Shown here: positions 19,588-31,100 of the stretch, in pieces
Layout of the letters: every line of letters starts with the position of its first letter
How positions within the stretch are numbered: position 1 is the first letter of the stretch
NCBI GenBank assembly: GCA_036768485.1
Contig: JAVLUZ010000705.1
Span: 62,001 to 126,000 of the forward strand
Length of the DNA stretch: 64,000 bases
DNA from: Mermis nigrescens
Taxonomy: Eukaryota > Nematoda > Enoplea > Mermithida > Mermithidae
Direction: 5' to 3'
Notes under the pieces: model-generated
The model's input: the letters and a program-made list of their open reading frames with translations, nothing else
Told to the model about the DNA's origin: nothing
The model's database searches: none
Program-made: the position numbers and the translations under genes

Positions 19588-20185
19588 GGGCCAGCGCCAG
19601 CGCCACCTTTTACCCAGTTGGCGAGGGCCAGCGCCACCTTTTACCCAGTTAGCGAGGGTGGGCCAGCGCCAGCGCCACCTTTTACCCAGTTGGCGAGGGG
19701 CCAGGGCCAGCTCCAGCGCCACCTTTTACCCAGTTGGCGAGGGCCAGGCCAGCGCCAGCGCCACCTTTTACCCAGTTGGCGAGGGCCAGGCCAGCGCCAG
19801 CGCCACCTTACCCAGTTGGCGAGGGCCAGGGCCAGCACCAGCGCCACCTTTACCCACTTGGCGAGGGCCAGGGCCAGCGCCAGCGCTACCTTTACCCAGT
19901 TGGCGAGGGCCAGCGCCAGCGCCAGCGCGCACCTTTACCCAGTTGGCGAGGGCCAGGGCCAGCGCCAGCGCCTGCCTTTTACCCAGTTGACGAGGGCCAG
20001 GGCCAGCGCCAGCGCCAGCGCCACCTTTTACCCAGTTGGCGAGGGCCAGTGCCAGCGCCACCTTTTACCTACTTGGCCATGGCCAAGGCCAGCGCCAACG
20101 CCATTGCCAACGCCGCCTTTTACCCATGTGCGCCAGGGCCAGCGCCAGCGCCAGCGCCACCTTTTACCCCACGCCCAGCTACTGT
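19588..20185. repeat. GC-rich minisatellite, unit about 38 bp
   Basis: About 14-15 copies of a unit built from GGCCAGCGCCAGCGCCACC followed by TTTTACCCAGTTGGCGAG. The number of GCCAGC sub-repeats varies from copy to copy. All three plus frames stay open, giving Pro/Ala- and Arg-rich pseudo-proteins. I read this as a non-coding minisatellite because several frames on both strands are open equally. Confidence 0.93.
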
Positions 20186-20824
20186 ATGTAGCTCTAGATA
20201 ACATTTCTTTAAAAAAAACCCAATAAAACCCCAATAAAGGCCAAAAAACCCAAAAACTCAGAAAAAACTGAAGACCCAAAATTCAAAATTTTACAAATCT
20301 GGGTTTTTTTCATTCCTGCATAAATCTAAGCCTCCTAAGCCTAGGAAAAATTAAATTAAAAATTAAGACGTTTGAAAAATCAGTAACTGTTGCGACTAAC
20401 TACACTTTGCTCAACAGCAGTTACTATTCTGCATAAGTGCCGAAATCTTCATTAAATCAGTCTAATTTTGGTTCTGATATAAGTGTAAAAATCGTACAAG
20501 TTCATCAATAAAATTTTTTATCATAAATAAAAATGTCTATCATTCTCGCTTCCTGCACAGATCTCATTTTCTGCGTAAAACAACATAGGTAAATGCAAAG
20601 TATGCTCTAGATTGCTCAAAGGTTGAATATGGAGCGCTTCAACCGCGCATTTGGGACTAAATGTATAAATTTTTGCGAATTTTTGCTAAAACAGCAAAGG
20701 GGAAAGTAAGGGAAAAAATCTTTCTCAAATTTCATTTCGGGGTAAGGGGGCACATGCCCCCTAATCCAGCTGGATACGGGCCTGGCGCCAATCACCGCCC
20801 CCTGGCTTGGCTTCGCTAGTGACC

Positions 20825-21402
20825 GCCATTAAATGTGGGCAATCGTGTAGCTGGTTTACATATGTATTAACATAGTCATATTATAAGGGCGTATGTGTGC
20901 GGTCGATAGCATCTGAGGAAACGGGAGAAAGTTGCTGGCAGTCGGATTCGAAACGTGGACCCCTGGCTCTAAAGTCCAGAACCATAACCAATCGACTAAC
21001 GCTGGTTAATTTCGATAAAGATTGCAAGGTATTCGTGATGTTTTGCTGGTTTACCAGCCGATCAGGCTTAGGCTTAGCATCATGGACTGACCGAAATGTT
21101 GGTGCCAGCGTTTAAAATAAGCCTGAGTAATGGGATGCAACGAGCGGAGCGAGCGAAGCGAGCGACGCGAGTCGCATCCCATTACTTAGGCTTATTTTAA
21201 ACGCTGGCACCAACATTTTGGTCGGTCACATGAATCTACTGAAAAATCTGGTGACTGCCTTATTTGTTTTCGACTTGACTCAAATCAAACCAGTTAGGTG
21301 GCAGCTTTCACCGGATACTACTTGCTGTATACGTATTTATAACGTGGCCATCTTAATACATATGTGAACCAGCTACACCAATGCCTAAATGTATTGTGTA
21401 CA
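20825..21402. repeat. Inverted-repeat element with a central 140-bp hairpin
   Basis: The outer inverted repeats are GTGTAGCTGGTTTACATATG (about 20846-20865) and its complement at about 21355-21378. The centre, 21088-21230, is a nearly perfect stem. The left arm CGAAATGTTGGTGCCAGCG through AATGGGATGC is repeated inverted as GCATCCCATTAC through CATTTTGGTCGG. A GAGCG-rich loop separates them. A degenerate tRNA-like block lies between the outer left arm and the hairpin. Confidence 0.85.
20935..21005 (-). pseudogene. tRNA-like block (Gln-like), degenerate
   Basis: On the minus strand an A-box-like TAGTCGATTGG is followed by CTGGACTTTAGAGCCAG, which looks like a tRNA-Gln anticodon arm (loop CTTTAGA, position 36 changed). 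A B-box-like GTTTCGAATCC follows. The acceptor and T stems do not pair, so this is a tRNA relic or a tRNA-derived repeat head, not a functional gene. Confidence 0.45.
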
Positions 21403-21960
21403 CAGTGATTTCCTAATAAAAAACACAGATTTTTCAGCAAGGGCGTTTTATTTTTCAACAGTTCTAGACCCCCAAAAATCTGAAAAAAGTTTAATAAAAT
21501 TTCGGATCTGGTCTATGTCAACCAAATCGCTGGGGAAAAACACAGCGATTTCCGCACGCTTTTTCTAACAAACTGGCACATAAAATTTGTTTTTTGTTAT
21601 TCGATTCACGAATCGCGATGCACGTCCTACAGTAGATCTAAATGTATTAGATATTTATGTGAACTAATAAACCTGCTGCTCTGCGTGTTCTACACCAGAT
21701 ATTCTGACCGCTATTGTTTGTACCCAACTGTCCGATCGCAACTCCTTTAATATGTGCAATTTTTGTTGTTAATACAAGTGTTTTTTGTTTTGTGTCTATT
21801 GCTACAAATTAGGTCGAGCTGTAAGTATAACAAGATTTCGCGCCTGTCGCAATTATTTTGACAAACTCTAAACTGCACAAACTCATCTTAAACTCAAAAA
21901 ATCAAAAATTTCTTTGCTTACGTGGAAAGCCGCGTTTTACAGCTTAATTCATGACGATCA

Positions 21961-22495
21961 GGGGCGGATTTAAGGGAGGACGAGGGGCAGCCGCCTGCCT
22001 CCCCCCCTATTTGCCCAAAATAGTTGGCGAGATAAGAAATGGATATTTATGTGATTTGCAATGATTTTCGGTCGCAAATTTAATTGCTTTTTCGGCGGTT
22101 TGAAAGTCGAGTCCCACCGCCAAAAATACGTTTTTGTCGCAACAAACATATAAAAACGATTTCTGAAGCAGAAACAGCTATCCATTTTTAGCGGAATTTT
22201 GTATACTTCGCGTTAAATGCTTCAGTAAATCCAGCAGTAATGCAAGTCTCTTAATGTCCTTCCGCGTACATTTTAATCATGTTCTTACAAAATTGTCAAA
22301 ATTTTTAAAGTCTTCGAGAATTTGTTGCGCCAAAAGTGACTGGAAATAAAAATAGACATTTTAAAACGCCGAAAACACGCAATTTCGCTTATGAAAGAGC
22401 GAATTTTCGGACCTATTTTCGACTGTTTTGGGACAAACTGAGGTACCGCACTGCCCCCTCGGCTAACGAGATCCTACATCCGCTATGTGGGCGGT
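21961..22495. repeat. Probable copy of a dispersed repeat
   Basis: Starts GGGGCGGATTTAAGGGAGG and ends CGGCTAACGAGATCCTACATC. It is similar in style to the GGGCGG/GATACGGGCCTG family at 43400-43790 and 54010-54385. It has no coding content that I recognise. Confidence 0.4.
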
Positions 22496-22794
22496 GCATT
22501 ACCTACCTAAGGTAGCAAACTAATAATCTGTTTTACATATGCAGCTAAGAGTATAAAAATTTTAAAAATTCGGATCGACAGTAAGACGACAGATTACGAT
22601 AATCAAATTGTAATTGAGAAGCCTAAAAACTGGGCAAGTCCGAAGACCCGCCACTGCGCAGTGTTCGGTGCTTTCGCGAGCCGAACCAGTGCTCAATTAC
22701 CTAAAAATTTGCGCTATCTAAGCCGGAGATGAAACGTTATCTCGACGGGTTAAAGCGCAAATGAAGCCCAAAAGCTATAAATAGCACGTCTGTG

Positions 22795-22957
22795 CAGCAA
22801 AACGAGCTGTCGGGAAAGCACATCCATAACAGCGAAACGAGCTGCTGGGGAAGCACATCTGAACAGCGAAACGAGCTGTCGGGAAAGCACATCCATAACA
22901 GCGAAACGAGCTGATGGGAAAGCACATCCGAACAGCGAAACGAGCTGTCGGGAAATA
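22795..22957. repeat. 33-bp tandem repeat with alternating unit types
   Basis: Five units of CGAAACGAGCTG-CGGGAAAGCACATC. Alternate units end CATAACAG or GAACAG, which gives a higher-order period of about 66 bp. The Arg/Phe/Cys ORFs on the minus strand are products of the periodicity. Confidence 0.85.
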
Positions 22958-23837
22958 GCGCATGAGTTCGATGAGTGTGTTATGTGCACCGCACTTACAA
23001 AATCAATGCATAATCGCAATCAATCAGCTTTACTTATGCGCAAACTTATGAGAATTTTCTCATTCTGTTCTTTGAGCTATGGCTAAGTTCATGTTTATGC
23101 ATAAATTTTGGCATAAATACAATATCGAAGTCTGTCAACTTGCTGTCTCCAAACTTATGTAAAACAAGCTTTTGTTTTAAATAACTTTTGTTTTCTCGAG
23201 AACTCTCACCGTTCGTTTGGGTGAATGCATCACATTAATATGTATAGATACTACCCGCACCTCCTCATACTATCACTAAAGCGTTGAGTAATTCCCAAAA
23301 ACCTTGTATCGTCAATATAAATTAATCATAGGTTGAGCGTTAGCACGTATACTTGGGTACCCACAACATATGCACCCCCTACACCTATAACGGAGTATAT
23401 TTGGGAACTGCGGTTTTTTTAAAGTTGGAGAATTAAAATGGAGATGTGCGCTTTTTTCTTTTGTTTAAACTTAATAGCGAGTTTGTAATTATCGCGTAAA
23501 GTTTTGGCGTAACATTAAACATATAAGGATTTTGGTGTTTTTTCCGCGGCTTGTAAACAACTCAGTATTAATGCCTCAAACAACTTAATAGTATAAAATT
23601 GTAGAGAATAAAATTCTAATGGTGGTACGTTTTGTTTTTTTCAATTTCTCATTAGTTTTTGGGTGGCAGTGTAAAGAGTGTAAAAATCTGCTGGTGTAAA
23701 GTGAAGACAGATTTTGGACCCGTTTTTACCTTCTTTATGTCTGCCACCAACTCCAGTAATGATTCCCGAGAAATTTTTTCTGGTAGAAATGTACTACGAC
23801 TCCTGTTCGGCACAAACTTTTTTACTCAATACGGAGT

Positions 23838-24001
23838 CATAGTCTGTTTCACGTCGTACATGAATTTTCAGAATTTTCATCGGCATCAAGCCCAGAATTA
23901 CGATATTTATATATCATATCAATGCTATAACCGCAATCTGTCAGCTTATTCTCGGAGATGGTTTGAAAATTTTTGTACGAAGTTATATGAAACAGACTAT
24001 A
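23838..24001. repeat. TATAGTCTGTTTCA-family MITE (short subfamily)
   Basis: The left end CATAGTCTGTTTCACG and right end TGAAACAGACTATA are inverted. The interior carries the subfamily signature (AATGCTATAACCGCAATCTG, ATATATCATA) seen inverted in the copies at 38752, 44485 and 47334. Confidence 0.85.
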
Positions 24002-24027
24002 GCTCCAGGTTTTTAAAGTTAATCACC

Positions 24028-24572
24028 TATAGTCTGTTTCATTTATCCGAGAGCTTTTTCAGCAATTTTTTCGGAGGCTACAGTAACCCCATCTTTCTTA
24101 TTTATTGTAGGTCGCTAGATCTCACTGTAGCTATACGTAGCAAAGAAGGGTTTTTCAATGACATTTTTATGGCATAATTTATTCTTGTCTTCCAGCAGAT
24201 CAATTAACTCACAGATAAAAATCGCGCATTCAGCTTATTCTAAGTTGACACTTTAAGCATAATAGACTAACATGTTAAGAAATGCCGCGAACTCCCGCAT
24301 AGCTCAGTGGTAAAATGTCTGCTCGTCGTTGAAGCAACCCGGGTTCGATTCCATCCCATAGCTTTTTATTTAGCGCACTTAGTACGTCCCAGCACTGATT
24401 ATACGCCTAAATTTTATTTATTTGGGCGGATTAGTGCATTGAAAATAGAAGACTTTCAGCCATTCGCCCTCGCGGAGCTGATCTGCCGAATTAGAGTAAT
24501 TCGTCTTGTTTCGCTTACTGTAGCCTTTATAAAAATTTACTAAAAAGCTCTCGGATAATGAAACAGACTATA
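24028..24572. repeat. TATAGTCTGTTTCA-family MITE (long subfamily, 545 bp)
   Basis: The terminal inverted repeats extend to about 60 bp: TATAGTCTGTTTCATTTATC, then CGAGAGCTTTTT and GGCTACAGTAA are mirrored at the right end (24515-24572). A tRNA-like block lies inside at 24294-24362. A right-end fragment of this subfamily recurs at 44671-44718. Confidence 0.85.
24294..24362 (+). pseudogene. tRNA-like block inside a MITE (Thr(CGT)-like), degenerate
   Basis: An A box TAGCTCAGTGG, an anticodon-type arm TGCTC-GTCGTTG-AAGCA (U33, anticodon position CGT) and a B box GGTTCGATTCC are correctly ordered and spaced. The D stem, T stem and acceptor stem pair poorly. It is a tRNA relic or a captured Pol III promoter. 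Confidence 0.5.
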
Positions 24573-25239
24573 GTGCATGGTGTAAAAAAACAGCTTTTGT
24601 CTCAGATTTCTCCGGTTATGAGTCGGGACAAGTTTAATAAAATAAAAATAAAGTACGTTTTAAGGGTTCACAGTAAACTGCGTTTAGAAAAACTCAATAT
24701 TGAGTTACTTCTGGAGGTGTAAAGTTCGAAATAAAGGGGTTTAAATAAAGTGAAAAAACACGTTTTCTCACCTTTTCAATTGGACAATACCTCCAATAGA
24801 ATTCGGAACAGAAGTTTTTCACGCACAAAAAATCTTTGACTCAGTGGCTAAAAACTGGCACAACCCGAATTTCCTTACACTCAATAGGGAGTTAATTTCA
24901 GATTTTTAAAGTTTACAATCTAGTGGATGGTGTAAAAATTTGTTCTTGTGCTTTTTATTGTTCGCCAATTTCTGCGATAAGAAGTCGTGATAAGTCGAAT
25001 AGAATAAAAATGAAATTTGTTCTAATAGGTACACGTCAAAGCAAATTGTGTTTATTTACATCAATTTTGAGCTAGTGCGGGAGGTGTAAAGTCAAAAAGG
25101 GGTATGTAAAGCATGTTTCTGTCATGTTTTTTTCTGCTAACTTCTTTCGTGATGAGTCTGTACATGATCTCAAGTCTAAAAATGTACCATGGGTCAAACG
25201 TCAAACGTCCGCTGGGCGTGTTTCTTTACACTTAACAGT

Positions 25240-25810
25240 GGTGTAAAGTAGTTTACATCTAACATTTATTTGTCCTCAGAACATTGAGGATAATTAAGTT
25301 CGTCATAAACGTTGATCGCAATATCAGAATTACGAATCCGACTAAAATCTTTTTTACACTCAGTGGTTGTGCAAAGTTTACACTCAAAATTAATTTTAGT
25401 TCTAGAGCATTGCAGAAGCTAAATTTTTTTACCAAATATTCCAAGTAACGTCAGAAATACGAATCTGGCTATTAGTTTTCTCTACACGCAATAGTTGAGT
25501 AAATTTTACACTATTCATTTATTGTTGATATGTAAAGTTTACACTAGAAATTTATTTTATTTTCAGAGCGTTGGAAAACGTAAATTTTTTCAAAATATAT
25601 GATGTAAGGTCAGGATTGCGAATCTGGATGTATGTTTTCTTTAAACCCAGTTGTTGTACAAACTTCACACTGAAAGTTAACTTCAGTACCGAGAGCTGCG
25701 AAAGCTTAATTTTTTTAAAATGTTCTATGTTACATAAGGATTACGAATCTGATTGTAAGTACTCTTTAGACCAAGTAGTTGCGTAAAGTCTATGCTGAAA
25801 ACATTTGATC
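25240..25810. repeat. Diverged tandem repeat, unit about 135-150 bp
   Basis: About four units share GTAAAGTTTACACT, a Leu/Phe-rich AGAGC-TT block, an AATTACGAATCTG block and a TTTACACxCAGT-GTTGT block. The same GTGTAAA words begin at about 23680, so the array may once have been longer. Confidence 0.6.
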
Positions 25811-25974
25811 AAGGTAAGGTTGTCTTGTTAAAGAAAGATAATGCTGGTATTTTGAACAATCTTTTTCTCCACGTTTATCGACTGCTGTCATTATTTTGGC
25901 ATGTTACCGTATGTGTTAACTGAATGATTTACTCAAATTTTGTCAATTAAAAGTAGGTACCTGGAACAAAAAAA

Positions 25975-26659
25975 CTAGCAAAGAAAAATGCTCCGATGGA
26001 GCAAAAAGGACGAATATACTTGGAACTACGCATTATCATTAAAGACATGAAAGGAGGGGACTAGGGAAAACTTACATATGTATGCCTGTGAAAGTTGTAA
26101 GAATCTACCAAAAATCAGGCTTCCGCTAAAAAACGCAAAAAATCGAAGAATATTCTGCGGCTTCTTAAAAAAGCGCGCTTTCACAAAACATTGTTTACTG
26201 GCTCAGAAAAAGAGATTGTGAGAAAGCTTCGATCGTTTTCATAACCGGTTTAGTTTTCAAATCAATACAAAATTTCTCTTTCAATATCTATCCAATATTT
26301 AGTTAATCGTCATTGGCTTCATAAGTGAATCATGGCAAGCACAAAATCTTGTCAATTGCTGCCCCTAGCAATGTGTGTCATGCTAGCACATTATTTCGAT
26401 TAGTGATCGTTTCCTTTGTATGGATAAGCCATTCACGTTAATTATTTTTACGTCGGAGGTGCAACTCCATTTTGCAGGCCACAGAATATACTTCGAGTTT
26501 TTTACGTTTTTAACAGAAGTCTAATTTTTAGTAGATTCGTACAATGTTCACTGGCATACATAGGTAACTTTTTCCCTAGTTTCCTCCTTTTATGTCCCTA
26601 AAGATGCGTAATTCCATGTATATTCGTCTTTTTTGTTCAATCGGAGCATTTTCTGCTAG
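25975..26659. repeat. Long-TIR element (685 bp, arms about 190 bp)
   Basis: The left arm begins CTAGCAAAGAAAAATGCTCC and contains GACGAATATACTTGGAACTA. The right arm read on the minus strand begins CTAGCAGAAAATGCTCCGAT and contains GACGAATATACATGGAATTA. Similarity continues for about 190 bp to TATTCTGYGGC. The interior of about 300 bp has no ORF of note. It is a foldback-like non-autonomous element. Confidence 0.85.
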
Positions 26660-27367
26660 TAAATTATCTTTGAGAGGCTAAACATATGTACATGAACGAG
26701 TATTGCAGCAAATTTCTGATCAAACAGTTTTCTATAAATTTATGTTATTGTATTTATGTACTTATGTCTCTGATAATACTCTGTGCACTAGGATCAACTT
26801 ACAAGGAAGAACATAAGTAGGTGTTATAGGTACATACAGGATATAATAGAACAATAATGTATTTATACTTATACACAGTATATACGCAAGAATCCGTGCG
26901 AATGAATTACAAAAGAAACATCTTAAGATCTAACATACTTTAATAGTCAGTAAAAAACGAAGAAGCAAAATTCAATACAAGTCTATTAACTTTGCTAACC
27001 TACTTTGTTTACAAGAAGAAAAGACTAAACTCTCCAAAGAGAAGGACAGAAGTCGAAATAGGGGAATTGAAATTCTGGGAGATAGGTGAGCTTGGAGGTC
27101 CACAAGTTTCATAAAGACAATAAACCACGAAAATATTTTGAAGAATTGCGTTCTGCATTTTAATCATGAACATGTTTTAATTAAAAATTTAACGCACATA
27201 CATACATGTCTGCTTTTTTTGGCCAAACTTTGTTTATATACATAATCAGATGTCCGCCTCATGTTTTCGCTCATGGGCAGATAATCCAGGAAGACTAAGC
27301 ACCGCAATACCCCTTCTTTCTGCTTCTGTACATTTTACGATAGAAACCAATGCAGGTGGGGGACCAT

Positions 27368-27565
27368 AGATGCACAGCATAGCCAATCTGGGGGGAGGGG
27401 GGTCAGCCAGTCTGGGTGGTCGAAAACTGAGCTTTTTTTGGCCAAAATCACTTTAAACCTGTATAAGCGCTAAGATGGCTTTATAACTACGTTATTTCGC
27501 AATTTCTGGTTAATCTTAAGCACTTTTGAAGAAAATTTCCAATTTTAAAAAAATAGACTCTTTCT
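27368..27565. repeat. ATGCACAGCAT-family dispersed repeat, truncated copy
   Basis: Family hallmarks are ATAGATGCACAGCATARCCA at the start, then GGTCGAAAATTGAGCTTTTT, GGCCAAAATGACCTCAAAA and TATAAGCGCTAAAATGG. A G-rich end follows near GACCCCC...GTGCATGTCTG. Full copies are about 250-290 bp. Others lie at 29440-29745, 30832-31085, 32795-32900, 39000-39250, 44222-44460, 48900-49430 and 50432-50715 in both orientations. Confidence 0.8.
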
Positions 27566-27874
27566 ATTAACTTTATAACAGGAATTCTAACAAGCTTCCA
27601 GAGTGTTCGCGTCTAAGTCTTCAATAGATTTGTAGTATCTACCTGCTTCAGTTAGACAGGAATGAAGTAACAATTTTAGTCGCACAGTCGTTCAAAACAT
27701 TTTTTTAGGAACAAATTTTCTATTTGAATATAGGCGCTAAAAATGACAAAGAATACTCTATCTTGAAGATTATTTTTGACGGTTTTGGGAAGAACTGGGA
27801 TATCGCCAGTATCGGCATAGATGAAACGAAAATTGATTATTCAGGTTGTTTATTGCATAAACTGATTGCATCAT

Positions 27875-28119
27875 TCAACCCTTCTTTTCGCGCTTCATCG
27901 CAGTCGGGCGCAACTTCTTGGTGACTTTAAATCCCGGTTTTCTTTGATAAATCAGGCGGAACACAATCATGCTTTCCATCAACATGCAAATAGGTATGCA
28001 TGGGAGAACTTTCGTGATTCTAACCAATGCTTCAAAGAACTTACAACAACTTTCAATTGATCCGTAGCATTTTATCGCTCCAAAGGCATACTTATACATG
28101 AAAACGGCGAGAGTGAAGC
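27875..28119 (-). CDS. bre-3: Mannosyltransferase C-terminal exon
   Basis: After ctacccag it reads FTLAVFMYKYAFGAIKCYGS, then TKVLPCIPICMLMESMIVF and KPGFKVTKKLRP, and stops at 27875. The order of a membrane segment, a proline-containing membrane segment and a basic KKHKFYVVQKD-like tail matches Egghead/BRE-3. Confidence 0.92.
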
Positions 28120-31100
28120 CTGGGTAGTGGGAATAGAAATAGGTTAAGGTGTCTTAACATTACATCGCTGGCGAAATGGTAATAAAATTGGTATTTAGGT
28201 AAAAGAGTATGTAAGGTACCAGTTTACATATGTATCTGTATGTACCTCTATTATTCTTTCTTCACATAGATTATAATTAAATAATAATATTTTTTCTTTA
28301 TCTTTTATTTTTCTTTATCTTCAGACGCACGTGCTGGCATTCTGAATTTGGAGGGCAAGAATGTTCAAGTCAAATATCTCGACAACTACTACAAATAGGC
28401 AAAAAAATGTTATGTTTGAGCGTTTTTTGACGTGCCCTTAATATTTTAAAAAATAAAAAATTGTAACTTTATTTCAATCATATGTAAAAAGAACAAAAAG
28501 TTTGAAATAGCTACACAAATAATTTATCAACGTTCTATCCAGACTAAAATCCGCTAAAAATTGCTTTAACTTGCCTTTTACCTACTTAGTTCTGATACAT
28601 TGCAAACAAAAGTAAAGCAGAAAGCGAATTCTGGACTAAGCGCCATCCAGAAAATTAGAAATAATAATTAAATAATTATTTAAATAATAAAGGTATAGAA
28701 AAATAATTTGAGCAATAAAATAATCGAGCAGGCAAGTAGCGCCTAACGATTTTGGGATTATTAGCTCAGAAATGTGCTAAAATCTAATCTGAAGGTCTTT
28801 CAAATACGTTTCAGGAATTTTCAATTTTTTCGTACGGAAGAGCCTTTATTAAAAAACTCGTGCCTCTAAAATTTGCAGGAGAAACTTATCCTTCCAACCC
28901 TTCTCTTCAGCTGCATGCTTGTCTATCCTGAGTGAAAATTCGAGCTTATCTTAATCTGTTGCTTTTTCTTTCTGTCTGTCTTTTTCGAAAGATTATTTCT
29001 GTGTATTCATGCTTTGCCGTACGTAAGCAACTAGGCTCAAAATTGACTTGACTTCTGACTGGAAAGTAAGTTACCTTACAACATCAGTTGTATAATGCAA
29101 ACGTAATTCGAGTTTTTCAGGGTTTGAATTGTAATTGTGTAGTCTGTTTCACAAAATTGGGCATAAATTTTAATAATTTTATTAGTAATAACTATTTATC
29201 AGATCAAGGCAATATTTGCAATTCTATCAGCTTATTGCCAGTTAGTTTTTAAAAAAATTATGCCTAAACTTGTCCGAAGCAGACAATCCTAGTGCGCTAG
29301 TAACAAATTCACGCCAACTACTGATTAGAGTGAAAATTTATATCTGAGAGCGACTTGTATGCTAAGTGGTCAAAACAAAACGCTCCATAGAAATTTTATA
29401 AAATAACATTTATATGTAAGCGAACGTCGAGTGAATGGACCAGGCATGTGGAGCAGTTTCTATTTAAAATGCACAAGGGAGAGAGGAGTTTGAGGGTCCA
29501 GCCAGACCCGCCCACAGAATGAAACAAATCAGAAATTTTTAGGGAAAATGGAGGAAAATGGTTGCCAAAAATGGATAAAAATCGAAAATTTTCATCAGAA
29601 GGCTTATTTTATTATTTGATTAACACAGCTTTTACGCTATGTTAGCAATTATATCAAATTTTGAGGTAATTTTGGCCTAAAAACTCACTAGTTGACCCTC
29701 TAGGCCGGCTGACCCCCAGACCGGCCGTGCTGTGTATCGTTGTCTTCAATCCATATTATAAACAGGTACCTGTTTTTGGTCAACTACTCCAAAATATTTT
29801 GTGTAGACAAAATAGAAAATATTGACGGTTGTACAATCTGATTCTTTGTATAATCTGATTCTTTGTATAATTTCTTTGTATAATCTGTTGTATAATCTGA
29901 TTCTTTTGATCATATAAGTATTACTTATTATCTTCCCTGGTCTTATTTTGTAATGGGAAATCAATTGCTGAAAACTTTTTTAGATTAGGTACTTCTGTTT
30001 TACTTCAGATGTTAAGATCCTCAAAACACTCTTACTTCTAAAGAAATGGGCTGGGTACGACAATGCCTTGAAGCAGAATATAGCCATTGTCAAAGGTGTT
30101 AGACACCAGCCAAACAGCTGAATAGCAAACAATAACTTGAACGGAAGCGATAAGTGTGGGGACAATGTTGTTTGCAAACAACCGTACATCCACCTTGTTC
30201 TTTGTTCCAAAAAGCCCGAAAAAGTGGGTGGCGATTGCTCAACCATCCATCCGTCTACGTAGCCAAACTTGAAGCCCATTTGACTAGCCTGTAAGATTTG
30301 TTTAAGGTTGAATGGAATGAGAAAAATTAAATTTAGGAGAAAAATAACAACATTTTTCGGTTATCAATAACAGTTTTCAAGCAAATTATGACAGATCGCG
30401 GTTGCGGTGAAATTTATAAAAATTAGCTGATATGTTTTGAATTTATCTTTGACTCGGGAAACTTTTTATTAAAAGCATTATTTTCCAAAATAAGTATTCT
30501 ATTATTTAGTGTTATTTTAGTCTTATTTTAGTATTCTATTATTTATTTTCTAGTATTTTTCCCACATTTTATTTTAAAAAAATTTATTAGAGTTGAACGT
30601 TCAGTGTATGTATGTAAATGTTAGCAAGTCCGCGAATGTTTGTATCGAGTAATTTATTCCGTGATATCTTCACCGGGGGATTTTGACAGTTTTTAGTACT
30701 GCAAATGTTTAGTACTGCAAATGTTTCAGTAAAGCTAATCAGGTAATAATTATATATTTATGATAAATTCTATCACATAACCACATTTTAGTTCATTATA
30801 CTAGCACGTTAGCTGCAGTTGAATTGTGACCATAGATGCACAGCATAACCAATCTGGAGGGGTCGAAAATTGAGCTTTTTGGGCCAAAATGACCTCAAAA
30901 ATGGTATAAGCGCTAAAATAGGGTTAAAGCGTCATCATTACACAGTTTTTGGTCAATTTGAAACACCATTGAAGAAAATTTTCACTTTTCATCAGTTTTT
31001 GGCCTTCATTTTGCATCAATTTCCCCACAAATTTTCCATTTTCCCATTCTGGGGGTCAGGATCCCCCGACCCCCGTGCATGTCTGTTTGTGACCTTGATT

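Noticed and set aside
19420..20226. 268-codon open frame rich in Pro/Ala/Gln/Arg
   Set aside because: It starts inside the N gap and is produced by a 38-bp minisatellite. Other frames on both strands are equally open.
22737..23019. Overlapping minus-strand ORFs with repeated ARFAV or LVSLL segments
   Set aside because: All arise from the 33-bp tandem repeat; no conserved domain and frames are interchangeable.
23659..24177. 172-codon plus-strand ORF
   Set aside because: It runs through one complete MITE and into another, so it cannot be a conserved gene.
24294..24362. Functional tRNA gene
   Set aside because: A and B boxes are good, but acceptor, D and T stems do not pair.
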